From Tenacibaculum skagerrakense (GTDB taxonomy: Bacteria > Bacteroidota > Bacteroidia > Flavobacteriales > Flavobacteriaceae), in NCBI RefSeq assembly GCF_004345825.1, contig NZ_SLXM01000001.1, forward strand, positions 1 to 64,000: a stretch of 64,000 nt of DNA. The letters run 5' to 3'. Below the pieces are notes generated by a model. That model ran no database searches, was not told the DNA's origin, and saw nothing but the letters and a program-made list of their open reading frames with translations. The position numbers and the translations under genes are program-made. This document shows, in pieces, positions 47,885 to 57,194 of this stretch. The first letter of the stretch is position 1. Each line of letters opens with the position of its first letter.

Positions 47885-48952
47885 ATGCATTCCGAAGAAA
47901 AGTTAATGTCTAAAAAGAAACCTGCGTTTCCTATCAATCATTATTTAGATGAATACTTGATTGAACACAAAAGAAACATGAAAATTCCGATTTTTTATGA
48001 GGATTTATTGCGTTTTCAAGGTTCGGTTGTGGTGTATGACAAAAACGATGATGATACGCTGTGGGTTCGAGTGTATTACTCAGAATTTGATCGTATTGAA
48101 ATTGATTTAAGTCTAAAAAAAGTATACAATATTCTTCACTCAAACGGTAGCGAGGATAATATTCAGTACTTAAATATTGATGCAGTTGATTTCTGTACGT
48201 TTGGGAATTCGAAACCGTTTCGTATTAAAGTTCGTAATATCTTAAACGATAACTACACTTATTTTTACGTTAAGAAAACAGATGCTTCTCGTGTGTATGG
48301 CTTAGAATTAGAACATATTTTATCTCCATACAATCTTAACTTTTTAGTGTATAAAGACACCTTAATTGAAGAACATATTGCCGGTATTCCTGGCGATACT
48401 TTTATCAAAGAGATGTTGCCAAAATGTACAGAGCCTCAAAAAGCACAAATCGCAAAAGAATTTGTGAAGTTTAACGAACGTTGTATGATTCGTTTGTTAG
48501 GTGATATGCGAGCATACAATTATGTAATTGTACCCACGCACGATTTTGATACTGTGGTATATAGGATTCGAGCGATTGACTTTGATCAACAGTGTTTTGA
48601 AGGAAAATTTAAAGTATACTATCCTCAGTTTTTTAAAGAAAACTATCCTATGGTGCAGTTAGTGGGTAATAAATTACAAGAAAGTTCTATAGCTCAGTAT
48701 AAACTTGAGGAAAGATCGATTGTTGCTAAACGTATTCTTTCTTCAGAAGATCGAATTGATGAGCTTATCTTCTGTATGAAAAACGATGAAATCTCAAATA
48801 CTGAAAACATCGAACAACTAAAAATGGAAATATTTGAATTTACGGGCGATATTTCTTTTAAAAAGAGTAAAAACATGGGAGAAGTTTTAGAGAATGCTCT
48901 CGATTTTGTTCGTAGAAATTATGAAGATGTTTCTTTAAGACGTTTTAGGTAA
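47885..48952 (+). CDS. Conserved-looking hypothetical protein, possible kinase-like fold
   Basis: 355 residues from the ATG at 47885. No signal peptide or membrane segment. It reads as a soluble alpha/beta protein. In residues about 205-245 the order LLGDMRAYNYVIVP ... YRIRAIDFDQQ recalls the catalytic loop and the DFG-like step of protein-kinase-like folds (Asp, Asn, then Asp after hydrophobic residues). This is a weak visual resemblance and no glycine-rich loop is obvious. An earlier TTG start at 47867 is rejected because it lies in the -7 box. Confidence 0.7.
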   Translation: MHSEEKLMSKKKPAFPINHYLDEYLIEHKRNMKIPIFYEDLLRFQGSVVVYDKNDDDTLWVRVYYSEFDRIEIDLSLKKVYNILHSNGSEDNIQYLNIDAVDFCTFGNSKPFRIKVRNILNDNYTYFYVKKTDASRVYGLELEHILSPYNLNFLVYKDTLIEEHIAGIPGDTFIKEMLPKCTEPQKAQIAKEFVKFNERCMIRLLGDMRAYNYVIVPTHDFDTVVYRIRAIDFDQQCFEGKFKVYYPQFFKENYPMVQLVGNKLQESSIAQYKLEERSIVAKRILSSEDRIDELIFCMKNDEISNTENIEQLKMEIFEFTGDISFKKSKNMGEVLENALDFVRRNYEDVSLRRFR

Positions 48953-48958
48953 TTTTTT

Positions 48959-49819
48959 CTATTGTTTCTTACTTCTAATACTCTCAATAACTACAGTAGC
49001 AAGTATTAAACTTCCGCCAATAAATGTATTCACTACTGGAATTTCACTAAGGAAAAAGAATGCTAAAATAATCCCGAATATAGGTTGTATACTACTGATG
49101 ATACTTGTTGTTGATGCCGAGAAAAATTGTAAAGAATACACCATTAAACTATGACCTATAGCTGTAGTTAAAAATGCTAATAATAGTAAATAGGGTAGTT
49201 GACTTTGAAACCCAGAAATATCCATAAAAAATAAGGTTGGCATCAAACAAATACTAATAATTACGGTTTGATAAAACATTAATAACACTCCGTTATACTG
49301 ATGTACGTATTTCTTTAAAATTAAAATTCTAATGGCGTAACACAACGCAGAAATCAGCCCAAAAACAATACCTTGAACGGTTGTGCTTTCTATAGTAAAA
49401 TCGGGAGATAAAACATACAAACCGATTAACACTAAGATTCCTAAAACAATATAAATTGGGTTAAACTTTACCTTTAAAAACACAGGTTCTAAAAAAGCAA
49501 TCATCACCGGAAAAGTATATAACGATAACATTCCAATAGCTACATTAGAAAGTTTTAAGGCATAAAAATACGTTACCCAATGCACTCCCATAAAAACACC
49601 CCCAATTAAAAATGGGAATCTATGTTTACTAGATTTTAGTTTAAAATCGACTCTTTTATACTTTAAAAAAAAGAATAGAATTACCATTGCAAAGGTTGCT
49701 CTAAAGAAAATAATAACTTCTGAAGGCATATTGATATACCTGCCTAAAACACCAGAAGTACTAATAAAAAAAGTCGCGATTATTAAACCAAGAAGTTTTT
49801 CTAAATAATTGTTTTGCAA
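48959..49819 (-). CDS. EamA/DMT family transporter
   Basis: 286 residues, about ten hydrophobic segments in two repeated EamA domains (first about 10-140, second about 150-280). Typical segments are VTYFYALKLSNVAIGMLSLYTFPVMIAFLEPVF and SLMVYSLQFFSASTTSIISSIQPIFGIILAFFFLSE. It is a drug/metabolite exporter of unknown substrate in the inner membrane. It converges with the hypothetical gene at 47885, leaving 6 bp between their stops. Confidence 0.92.
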   Translation of the reverse strand: MQNNYLEKLLGLIIATFFISTSGVLGRYINMPSEVIIFFRATFAMVILFFFLKYKRVDFKLKSSKHRFPFLIGGVFMGVHWVTYFYALKLSNVAIGMLSLYTFPVMIAFLEPVFLKVKFNPIYIVLGILVLIGLYVLSPDFTIESTTVQGIVFGLISALCYAIRILILKKYVHQYNGVLLMFYQTVIISICLMPTLFFMDISGFQSQLPYLLLLAFLTTAIGHSLMVYSLQFFSASTTSIISSIQPIFGIILAFFFLSEIPVVNTFIGGSLILATVVIESIRSKKQ

Positions 49820-49923
49820 TGATTTATTTTTTGAAAATTTCGGTTGGCAAGATAGGTAATATTTAAAACTTACTTCCCTGTTTTATATTATGAATAATTA
49901 AAAGTTGTTCTGCAATGAAATCG

Positions 49924-51285
49924 TTATTTTTCATCGAACAACTTTCGCAGTAATCGTTCAGTTTTTTTGGTGTCGATATCTTTAATGTCGAGTTCCATTT
50001 TTTCTCCTTTTAACGACAAAACAACCACCGATGGAATAGAGGATAGGTTATAAGCGCTGATAATTTTCGATCGTGCATCATCAAAAAACAATTGCATGGC
50101 ACTTTTTTGAATCTCAGCTTCTTTAACGATTCCCGACCATTTGTTAAAATCTTCTTTTTTATCTACAGATACCCCGATAAAAACAATATTATCATCCTCA
50201 AAGTCTTCCCTTAATTTCTCGATGTTTTTAAACTCGTTTACGCAATCTTTACAAAAAGTAGCCCAGATATATAGGAAAATGTAATTCCCTTTGAAATCGG
50301 CTAATTTAACCTCTTCTCCGTTTGTGTTTAAATACGAGAATTTAGAAAGGTTTTTAGCAGCCTCTTCTTGTCGGATTTCTGCTGACTTTTCCTTGGCTTT
50401 TGCCATTAATGTAACATCTTTAGAATAGGCTTTTATAAAATCAAAATAAGCACGCATTCTACTTGGCTCGTCTTTAGACATGGTTTCATACAAAAGCTCT
50501 AACAATCCTTTTTGAACAGCTTCAGTTCGGATGGAAGCTACAATTCCTTCCATTACAGGATAATCGTTGGTGTTTTCAATATCATTCTGCCATTTTAAAA
50601 CAGCTAACTCATTATACGAAGGATAACTATCTGAAAACAGTTGGTTGTCAAAATGAATACTGCTTAATGGTGCTAAAAAAGAAGGTGATACTTGAATACT
50701 ATCTTTAAACTCGTAATGCTTTTTAGCTCTTTCGAATTTCAAAATATCTAAATAATATCCGTATTGTAAATTCTTAGATTCTTCATTTACAAAACCTTCA
50801 TCAAAACCGCTTCCAAACAAGGTTCCATAAAAACCTTTATAAAATTGGTCTAATCGACTCATGTATTCCTTTTCGTCTCCTTGGTAAAATTCTTTTTTAT
50901 AAAACGGTTTTAAGTTACCATCAGCATCTAGTAAGGATGATCTTTTACTATGTAAATAGGTATTTCTACCTGCACCTCTTCTTCCTGAAAAAGTTAAGGA
51001 TTTTTGGAAATTTTCAGCATCAAATGAGATAGAAAACTCATCGTTTTTCTTTAAATATAACAACGCCTTTTCGTCTTCTTTTTGAAGGAAATAATACCCA
51101 TCCTCAAAATTAATATCTACATTAAAATTGAACGACTCAATGGTGATGGTTTCTAAAATTTCGTTGTTAATTTTAGTCAGATAAAATTCGTTATCAATTG
51201 AATCATTGGTAATGTTAAACGATAATCGTTGACCAAACACACTACTTACTACACCTAAAAAAACAAGAATTACTATTCGTTTCAT
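49924..51285 (-). CDS. Exported thioredoxin-fold protein (TlpA-like, CKDC active site)
   Basis: 453 residues. Signal peptide to about residue 18 (VFGQ), a DUF4369-type N-terminal region, a helical middle (about 110-300), and a TlpA/AhpC-type thioredoxin domain (about 315-453) with FLYIWATFCKDCVNEFKNIEKL (CxxC) and the cis-Pro region SIPSVVVLS. It acts on protein disulfides in the periplasm. It has the same layout as the gene at 52443, from which it may have arisen by duplication, but the CxxC centre differs (KD versus VP), which suggests different redox potential or partner. Confidence 0.88.
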   Translation of the reverse strand: MKRIVILVFLGVVSSVFGQRLSFNITNDSIDNEFYLTKINNEILETITIESFNFNVDINFEDGYYFLQKEDEKALLYLKKNDEFSISFDAENFQKSLTFSGRRGAGRNTYLHSKRSSLLDADGNLKPFYKKEFYQGDEKEYMSRLDQFYKGFYGTLFGSGFDEGFVNEESKNLQYGYYLDILKFERAKKHYEFKDSIQVSPSFLAPLSSIHFDNQLFSDSYPSYNELAVLKWQNDIENTNDYPVMEGIVASIRTEAVQKGLLELLYETMSKDEPSRMRAYFDFIKAYSKDVTLMAKAKEKSAEIRQEEAAKNLSKFSYLNTNGEEVKLADFKGNYIFLYIWATFCKDCVNEFKNIEKLREDFEDDNIVFIGVSVDKKEDFNKWSGIVKEAEIQKSAMQLFFDDARSKIISAYNLSSIPSVVVLSLKGEKMELDIKDIDTKKTERLLRKLFDEK

Positions 51286-51338
51286 TTACCTAACTTTTTA
51301 AAACAGTGGTTCCCCATCATAAACAGTACCAAAAGATA

Positions 51339-51848
51339 CTATTTTTCCGAACTACCTAGTCTTTCTTCTTCCATTTTTTTGGCGTAAGCCTTAATCAACT
51401 TACCAAAGTATCCTGAGCTCATATCGTTACTATAATTTTTAAGTGCTTTTCTATCAAAAATACCAAAACTATATGAAATATAAGAAGTTGCTGATGGCAT
51501 TCCATTAGAGTTGATATAATTTCCACTATTGCTATGTTCTTTAGATTCAAAAACATATCGATACTTATCTTTATCGGAATACTTGTTATTTTCTTTCAAA
51601 TCTTGATAAGTAACAAACTCTACTTCTCCTTTATAATAATTAGAGATGTGTTTTTTCATATATTTATCTAACCCTCTCTTTCCTTTTAATTTGCATAATA
51701 ACACATGTTTAGTTTTTCCAAAATCAGGAGGCATAGATCCTTTTTCGGTAGAAATTTTACCAGCAGCAATGCCTTGCACCATTATTCCACAAGAAGAAAA
51801 AGTTAAAAGGGTACATAGCAATAAAGACTTAATAGTAATGTTTTTCAT
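51339..51848 (-). CDS. Small lipoprotein, unknown function
   Basis: 169 residues. N-terminus MKNITIKSLLLCTLLTF ends in the lipobox SSC (Cys20), so it is a lipoprotein. The rest is Lys/Tyr/Ser-rich with no recognised domain. It is flanked by the two thioredoxin-fold genes on the same strand, has its own good promoter, and could be a partner in the same envelope process. Confidence 0.75.
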   Translation of the reverse strand: MKNITIKSLLLCTLLTFSSCGIMVQGIAAGKISTEKGSMPPDFGKTKHVLLCKLKGKRGLDKYMKKHISNYYKGEVEFVTYQDLKENNKYSDKDKYRYVFESKEHSNSGNYINSNGMPSATSYISYSFGIFDRKALKNYSNDMSSGYFGKLIKAYAKKMEEERLGSSEK

Positions 51849-51874
51849 AGTAAAATATTTAAAATTTTCGACGT

Positions 51875-51903
51875 CAAAACTACTGCTAATCTTTTAATTA
51901 CAA
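51875..51903 (-). promoter_or_regulatory. Bacteroidota promoter of the small lipoprotein gene
   Basis: On minus TTG (51903-51901), 18 bp, TAGTTTTG (51882-51875): both boxes with allowed spacing. The -33 box lies within the last codons of the upstream gene (51898-52431). Confidence 0.5.
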
Positions 51904-52431
51904 TTGTGTTTTACTCTTTTTCTTTACATTAAGTTTACTAAAACTAAAATCTAATAAAACAATCCAAAAAACAACATCTGCAATTAACCTGTAATCGATT
52001 GGTAAAACGTGTAGAAAAATTAAAATTATGCAACTAATTAATAAAATTACCCAAGTAATCTTTAAATAATCTAATCTCTTTTTAATCGGTTTTTTATAGA
52101 AGCTTATACTGTAAGCAATTAAAATTCCCGCCAAACCAAAAACTATTAAATAATCAGCATATTTTGTCCAATACATAATTTTTAAAAGTGCTCCAACAAT
52201 AATGATTGACATTAATCCCTGAGTAATTTTAAAGTATTTAGTTTTAATAAAAGATCCGTTTGATAACATCAATACCCAACCTGCTACATAAGCAACATTT
52301 AAGCAGAAATTTTCCATAATACTTCCTGTTTCGATTAGTTCGTAATCTGAATTAAAAACAGTTAGTAATCTCCCAACAAAAACGCAAATGAGAAGTAATA
52401 AAATTACGTATATATATGGCTTATCTTTCAA
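51898..52431 (-). CDS. Integral membrane protein, unknown function
   Basis: 177 residues, about five hydrophobic segments (ILLLLICVFVGRL, AYVAGWVLMLSNG, IIIVGALLKIMYW, LIVFGLAGILIAYSISFY, WVILLISCIILIFLHVL). No family recognised. It starts 11 bp after the stop of the TlpA-like gene at 52443, so it is cotranscribed with it. A membrane partner for that thioredoxin protein is possible. Confidence 0.75.
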   Translation of the reverse strand: MKDKPYIYVILLLLICVFVGRLLTVFNSDYELIETGSIMENFCLNVAYVAGWVLMLSNGSFIKTKYFKITQGLMSIIIVGALLKIMYWTKYADYLIVFGLAGILIAYSISFYKKPIKKRLDYLKITWVILLISCIILIFLHVLPIDYRLIADVVFWIVLLDFSFSKLNVKKKSKTQL

Positions 52432-52442
52432 AATGAAACAGT

Positions 52443-53777
52443 TTACTTCAACAAGGCATCTAGCTTATCCTCAGTAATTTTATGAGATGGTTTGCTAAAA
52501 TGACTTTCTACAATAGTTCCTTCAGGAGAAATTAAAATAAACCTTGGAATTGAAGCGACACCAAATGCATCAACAAAATCCGACTCAAAAGACTTATCTG
52601 CAAATAGCTGAATACCACCCATTTTTTTCTTGTCTAAAGTTTCTTTCCATAATTTGTATTCGTCTTTATCATCAACTGAAATGCCAACAAATACAATGTT
52701 TTTATCGTGATATTTTTTCTCTAATTTTTTCAAATATGGAACTTGTTTTAAACAAGGAACACACCAAGTTGCCCAAATATCAATTAGCACATACTTCCCT
52801 TTGAAATTAACCAATTCAACTAACTTTTCATTACGGTCCTTAAACTTAAAGTTTGGCGATTTTTTTCCATTTGATGTCGATTTTACTTTTTCATACTCTT
52901 CTTTAGCTTTTTTAATAAATTCCTGATTTGGAACAAACTTTTTAATCAGCTTAAAATGCATTTTAGATTTTTCAGGAGTATCAGCAATTCGATAAAACGA
53001 GTTAATTATCACATCTACAAAAATTTGTTTTGAGCGTATGGTTTGAATGATGTTGCTCATTTCCTCAAAACTATCTGCCTTTTCAACCTGTTTCTTCCAC
53101 TTGGTTCCAGCTAAATATTTGTAATAAGGATATTTTAAATAATTCTCCGTATTATCAAAATTAATACCTTCTAATTCTGAGAAGAAACTTTCAGAAACTG
53201 TAACCTTCTTTCCAAAATTAAATTTCATCATATTCGGATAGTTATAGATATCGAATAAATATCCATATCTCAAGTTCTTTTCTTCTTCTTTCTTGAAGCT
53301 TTCACTAGTAACCTCGGCTAATAAATCCTTTATCTCTTTGTCTATTGCAAGAATCTTCTTTTTGTAATCGTTCTCATCACCTTCATAAAATTTATCTGTG
53401 TCTTTCTTACGCTCTAATTGCAATTTTCCTTTGGCTACCAAATAATTATTCGCTTCTGAACCTTCACCTTTATAAGACAGTGTTTCATTAAACTTTTGCG
53501 CATCAAAACTAATTACAAGTTCATCTGAAGGTTTTAAATATACATGCTCTGTACTGTTATCTTTTCGAATTAGATAAAATCCTTCTTTCAAATTCAAATT
53601 ATCAACTTCAAAACCTCCATTTTCTATGGAAAATTCCTTAATTGTTCTCTCTCCGATGGTTCGAAGCGAAAACTTAGTTTCACTACTTGCATTTTTAACA
53701 ATTCCTTTGATCTTTTGAGCTGAAATACTTGTTGTAAATGCTACAACTGAAAGTAATGCAATACTTATTTTTTTCAT
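52443..53777 (-). CDS. Exported thioredoxin-fold protein (TlpA-like, CVPC active site)
   Basis: 444 residues. Signal peptide (MKKISIALLSVVAFTTSISAQ), N-terminal DUF4369-type domain, charged helical middle (about 100-300), thioredoxin domain (about 305-444) with VLIDIWATWCVPCLKQVPYLKKL and the cis-Pro segment ASIPRFILIS. Expected role: periplasmic thiol-disulfide reduction. Its paralogue lies at 49924. The start is 28 bp after the Mfd stop. A -7 box overlapping the end of mfd suggests it can be transcribed on its own. Confidence 0.9.
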   Translation of the reverse strand: MKKISIALLSVVAFTTSISAQKIKGIVKNASSETKFSLRTIGERTIKEFSIENGGFEVDNLNLKEGFYLIRKDNSTEHVYLKPSDELVISFDAQKFNETLSYKGEGSEANNYLVAKGKLQLERKKDTDKFYEGDENDYKKKILAIDKEIKDLLAEVTSESFKKEEEKNLRYGYLFDIYNYPNMMKFNFGKKVTVSESFFSELEGINFDNTENYLKYPYYKYLAGTKWKKQVEKADSFEEMSNIIQTIRSKQIFVDVIINSFYRIADTPEKSKMHFKLIKKFVPNQEFIKKAKEEYEKVKSTSNGKKSPNFKFKDRNEKLVELVNFKGKYVLIDIWATWCVPCLKQVPYLKKLEKKYHDKNIVFVGISVDDKDEYKLWKETLDKKKMGGIQLFADKSFESDFVDAFGVASIPRFILISPEGTIVESHFSKPSHKITEDKLDALLK

Positions 53778-53799
53778 ATCAATATTTTTTAATTTTTGA

Positions 53800-53807
53800 C
53801 AAAACTA
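53800..53807 (-). promoter_or_regulatory. -7 box (TAGTTTTG) before the TlpA-like gene
   Basis: CAAAACTA on plus gives an exact TAnnTTTG on minus, 23 bp before the ATG. It overlaps the last codon of mfd. No -33 box at the right distance. Confidence 0.35.
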
Positions 53808-56800
53808 CACTTTTCCCAACGTCTCTAACGCTTTCTTTACCGAATCTATTTTTATGAACGTAATTAATAAACGTAAACCGTTTTTGGTTTGTTTTTCTTT
53901 CATCACACAGCTTTTAGAATTATGCTGTACAAACTTCAACATTCTTGTAAAGGCTTCGGTTTGATAAAAATCGGATTGTTGATTGGCTACAAAATACCCA
54001 ATCATGCGTTTTTGCTTTAAAACGATTTTCTCTAATCCTAACGATTTTGCTAACCACTTAATTCGAACAGAATCTAGTAAGTCTTGTACTTGTGTTGGGA
54101 ATTCTCCAAAACGGTCGATAATGTTTTTCTCAAAGGTTTGTAGTTCTTCTTCCTCTTCAAGATCACTCAACTCTTTATACAAATTCAAACGTTCGGTAAT
54201 GTTATTTACATAATCATCTGGAAACAGAATTTCAAAATCGGTATCTATTTGAACTTCTTTTACATACTCTTTCGGACCAGCATTTTCATCAACTGGATAC
54301 AAGTCTTTAAACTCATTTTCTTTCAGCTCTTCAATGGCTTCTTTTAGGATTTTCTGATAAGTATCGAAACCAATATCGTTGATAAATCCGCTTTGTTCTC
54401 CTCCTAATAAATCACCCGCACCACGAATTTCCAGATCTTTCATGGCAATATTTAATCCGCTTCCTAAATCCGAAAACATTTCTAAGGCCTGAATACGTTT
54501 ACGCGCTTCGTCTGTCATCATATGATACGGAGGCGTTATAAAATAACAAAACGCTTTTTTATTCGATCGCCCCACACGTCCACGCATTTGGTGTAAATCC
54601 GATAATCCGAAGTTATTCGCGTTGTTTATGAAAATTGTATTCGCATTTGGTACGTCCAATCCACTTTCAATAATGGTCGTAGAAACCAGTACGTCAAACT
54701 CGCCATTCATAAACGCCAACATTAAATCCTCCAGCTTTTTACCTTCCATTTGTCCGTGACCAATTCCGATTTTAGCCGATGGAACCAAACGTTGTAATAA
54801 CCCAGCAACTTCTTTGATATTCTCAATTCGGTTGTGGATAAAAAACACCTGACCTCCACGTGAAACTTCATACGAAATAGCATCGCGAATGGTTTCCTCT
54901 GACAAACGAATTACATTGGTTTCTACAGGATGACGGTTAGGTGGTGGCGTTTTAATTACCGATAAATCGCGCGCTGCCATTAAACTGAATTGCAACGTAC
55001 GTGGGATTGGCGTTGCAGTTAAGGTTAAGGTATCTACGTTTTCCTTAATGGTTTTCAGTTTGTCTTTTGCGGCAACTCCAAACTTTTGTTCTTCATCAAT
55101 AATCAGTAAACCTAAATCTTTAAACTGCACATTTTTGTTAGTTAACTGATGTGTTCCGATGACGATGTCTACAGAACCATCTTGAACACCCTCTAAAACA
55201 CCTTTTCGTTGCTTTGCAGTTCTAAAACGGTTCAAGTATTCGATATGTACAGGAAAATGCTTTAAACGCTCTGAAAAGGTTTTAAAATGCTGAAATGCTA
55301 AAATAGTTGTCGGCACTAATACTGCAACTTGTTTTCCATTATCTACTGCTTTAAAGGCCGCACGAATAGCCACTTCTGTTTTTCCAAAACCAACATCTCC
55401 ACAAACCAAACGATCCATCGGTTGGTCTTTTTCCATATCGGTTTTTACTTCTTGGGTTGCCGAAAACTGATCGGGTGTATCTTCATACAAAAAGCTTGCT
55501 TCCAGCTCGTGCTGCATGTGTGTATCCGGACCAAAAGCAAATCCTTTTTCTAACTTACGCTTTGCGTAGAGCTGAATTAAGTTAAAGGCAATTTCTTTAA
55601 CACGTGTTTTGGTTTTCTGCTTAATTTTCTTCCAAGCAGTAGAACCTAACTTGAATATTTTCGGCGCTTTTCCGTCTTTTCCATTAAACTTCGAAATTTT
55701 GTGTAAGGAGTGAATACTCACATACAAAATATCACGATCGCCATAAATTAACTTAATAGCTTCTTGTTTTTTCCCTTCTACATCTATTTTTTGTAGTCCA
55801 GCAAAGCGCCCAACTCCGTGATCTATGTGTGTTACATAATCGCCTTTTTCTAAATTGGTTAATTCCTTAAGCGTGATAGACTGCTTTTTAGCGTAACCAT
55901 TTTTTAATCGGAATTTATGATAACGCTCAAAGATTTGATGATCGGTATAACAAACTATTTTCAGGTCCTCATCTATAAATCCTTGATAAATAGGAAATAC
56001 AATAGTTTCGTAATGTACTTTCTCTTCTGCATCATCAAAAATATCATGAAAACGCTGTGCTTGCTTTTCGTTGGCACAGAAAATATAATTGGTGTATCCT
56101 TTGCTGTGATGCACATTTAAATCTTCAATTAACAAATCGAATTGTTTATTAAACGAAGGTTGGGAGCGAATACTAAAATCAATATTCTGTTTCGGTAACT
56201 GAGCGGAGTCGAAGTTACCTTTCCCAAAATAAGCCACCGTAAAATCAGCTAACTGACTTTCAATTGCATTACCATTACAAAACAACTCTGCTGGTTTTGC
56301 ATGCTTTACTTCTTTAGATAGCTTTTCAAATTCTACTTCTGCTTTGTGAAAAAATTTATCGAGATTTCCCGTAAGTAAGTCTTTGTTTTTAACAAACAAC
56401 ACGGTATTTGCCGCAATGTATTTTAAAAAGCTTTCACGTGATTCTTGCAATGCCTTGTTTTCAACATTCGGCATGATGCTCACTTTCTTGAGCTTATCAT
56501 TGGAAAGTTGCGTTTCTACATCAAAGCTTCGGATGCTATCTACTTCATCACCGAAAAACTCAATTCTATAAGGCTCGTCGTTTGAAAACGAAAACACATC
56601 TACAATTCCTCCACGTACCGAAAACTCACCAGGTTCGGTAACAAAATCTACGCGTTTAAAATGGTATTCGAACAGGACTTCGTTGATAAAATCGAGCGAT
56701 AGTTTTTCTCCGCGTGTAACTTTTAATGTGTTTTTCTCCAGCTCTTTTTTGGTGACTACTTTTTCAAACAGTGCAGTTGGATAGGTAACAATTATCGCAG

Positions 56801-57152
56801 GTTTTTTACGAGAATTGATTCGGTTGAGTACTTCTGAACGTAACAATACATTGGCATTGTCGGTTTCTTCTATTTGATACGGACGACGATACGAACCTGG
56901 GTAAAACAATACGTTTTTCTCTCCTAGTAATTGCTCCAAATCGTTTAAATAATACGCCGCTTCTTCTTTATCGTTACAAATAAACAAGTAGGGTTTGTCG
57001 GCAGTTTTAAAAGTTTCGGATATAACAAAAGACAACGAAGAGCCGACCAAATTCGAAAGTTGAAAATGGTGTTTCTCTTGTTGTAGCGCCTGTTGTACCA
57101 AAGCTACCTTTGTAGCATTTTGGTAGTAGTTTACAATGGTTTGCTTACTCAA
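53805..57152 (-). CDS. mfd: Transcription-repair coupling factor Mfd
   Basis: 1115 residues, the usual length. N-terminal UvrB-homology region (about 1-350), RNA-polymerase-interacting CarD-like domain (about 410-480, LEKGDYVTHIDHGVGRFAGLQ), SF2 translocase with Walker A GDVGFGKTE, DEEQKFG, TATPIPRTLQ, and VSTTIIESGLDVPNANTIF, then the GRVGRS and C-terminal TRCF domain. It removes stalled RNA polymerase at DNA lesions and recruits UvrA. The gene carries a short REP-like insertion (see 56194). A -7 box lies just upstream. Confidence 0.96.
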   Translation of the reverse strand: MSKQTIVNYYQNATKVALVQQALQQEKHHFQLSNLVGSSLSFVISETFKTADKPYLFICNDKEEAAYYLNDLEQLLGEKNVLFYPGSYRRPYQIEETDNANVLLRSEVLNRINSRKKPAIIVTYPTALFEKVVTKKELEKNTLKVTRGEKLSLDFINEVLFEYHFKRVDFVTEPGEFSVRGGIVDVFSFSNDEPYRIEFFGDEVDSIRSFDVETQLSNDKLKKVSIMPNVENKALQESRESFLKYIAANTVLFVKNKDLLTGNLDKFFHKAEVEFEKLSKEVKHAKPAELFCNGNAIESQLADFTVAYFGKGNFDSAQLPKQNIDFSIRSQPSFNKQFDLLIEDLNVHHSKGYTNYIFCANEKQAQRFHDIFDDAEEKVHYETIVFPIYQGFIDEDLKIVCYTDHQIFERYHKFRLKNGYAKKQSITLKELTNLEKGDYVTHIDHGVGRFAGLQKIDVEGKKQEAIKLIYGDRDILYVSIHSLHKISKFNGKDGKAPKIFKLGSTAWKKIKQKTKTRVKEIAFNLIQLYAKRKLEKGFAFGPDTHMQHELEASFLYEDTPDQFSATQEVKTDMEKDQPMDRLVCGDVGFGKTEVAIRAAFKAVDNGKQVAVLVPTTILAFQHFKTFSERLKHFPVHIEYLNRFRTAKQRKGVLEGVQDGSVDIVIGTHQLTNKNVQFKDLGLLIIDEEQKFGVAAKDKLKTIKENVDTLTLTATPIPRTLQFSLMAARDLSVIKTPPPNRHPVETNVIRLSEETIRDAISYEVSRGGQVFFIHNRIENIKEVAGLLQRLVPSAKIGIGHGQMEGKKLEDLMLAFMNGEFDVLVSTTIIESGLDVPNANTIFINNANNFGLSDLHQMRGRVGRSNKKAFCYFITPPYHMMTDEARKRIQALEMFSDLGSGLNIAMKDLEIRGAGDLLGGEQSGFINDIGFDTYQKILKEAIEELKENEFKDLYPVDENAGPKEYVKEVQIDTDFEILFPDDYVNNITERLNLYKELSDLEEEEELQTFEKNIIDRFGEFPTQVQDLLDSVRIKWLAKSLGLEKIVLKQKRMIGYFVANQQSDFYQTEAFTRMLKFVQHNSKSCVMKEKQTKNGLRLLITFIKIDSVKKALETLGKV
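56194..56219. repeat. REP-like palindromic sequence inside the mfd coding region
   Basis: GGTAACTGAGCGGAGTCG followed by AAGTTACC: arms GGTAACT / AGTTACC around a GAGCGGAGTCGAAG core. That core resembles the dispersed 'cgagcgcagtcgag' repeat seen at 1498-1575. It encodes roughly residues 311-319 (FDSAQLPK) of Mfd and keeps the frame. Confidence 0.5.
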
Positions 57153-57168
57153 CGATACTAATTTTTTG

Positions 57169-57176
57169 CAAAGATA
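57169..57176 (-). promoter_or_regulatory. -7 box (TATCTTTG) for mfd
   Basis: CAAAGATA on plus gives an exact TAnnTTTG on minus, 17 bp before the mfd ATG. No -33 TTG at the proper distance. Confidence 0.45.
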
Positions 57177-57194
57177 CTAGAATTAAAAAGAGCT

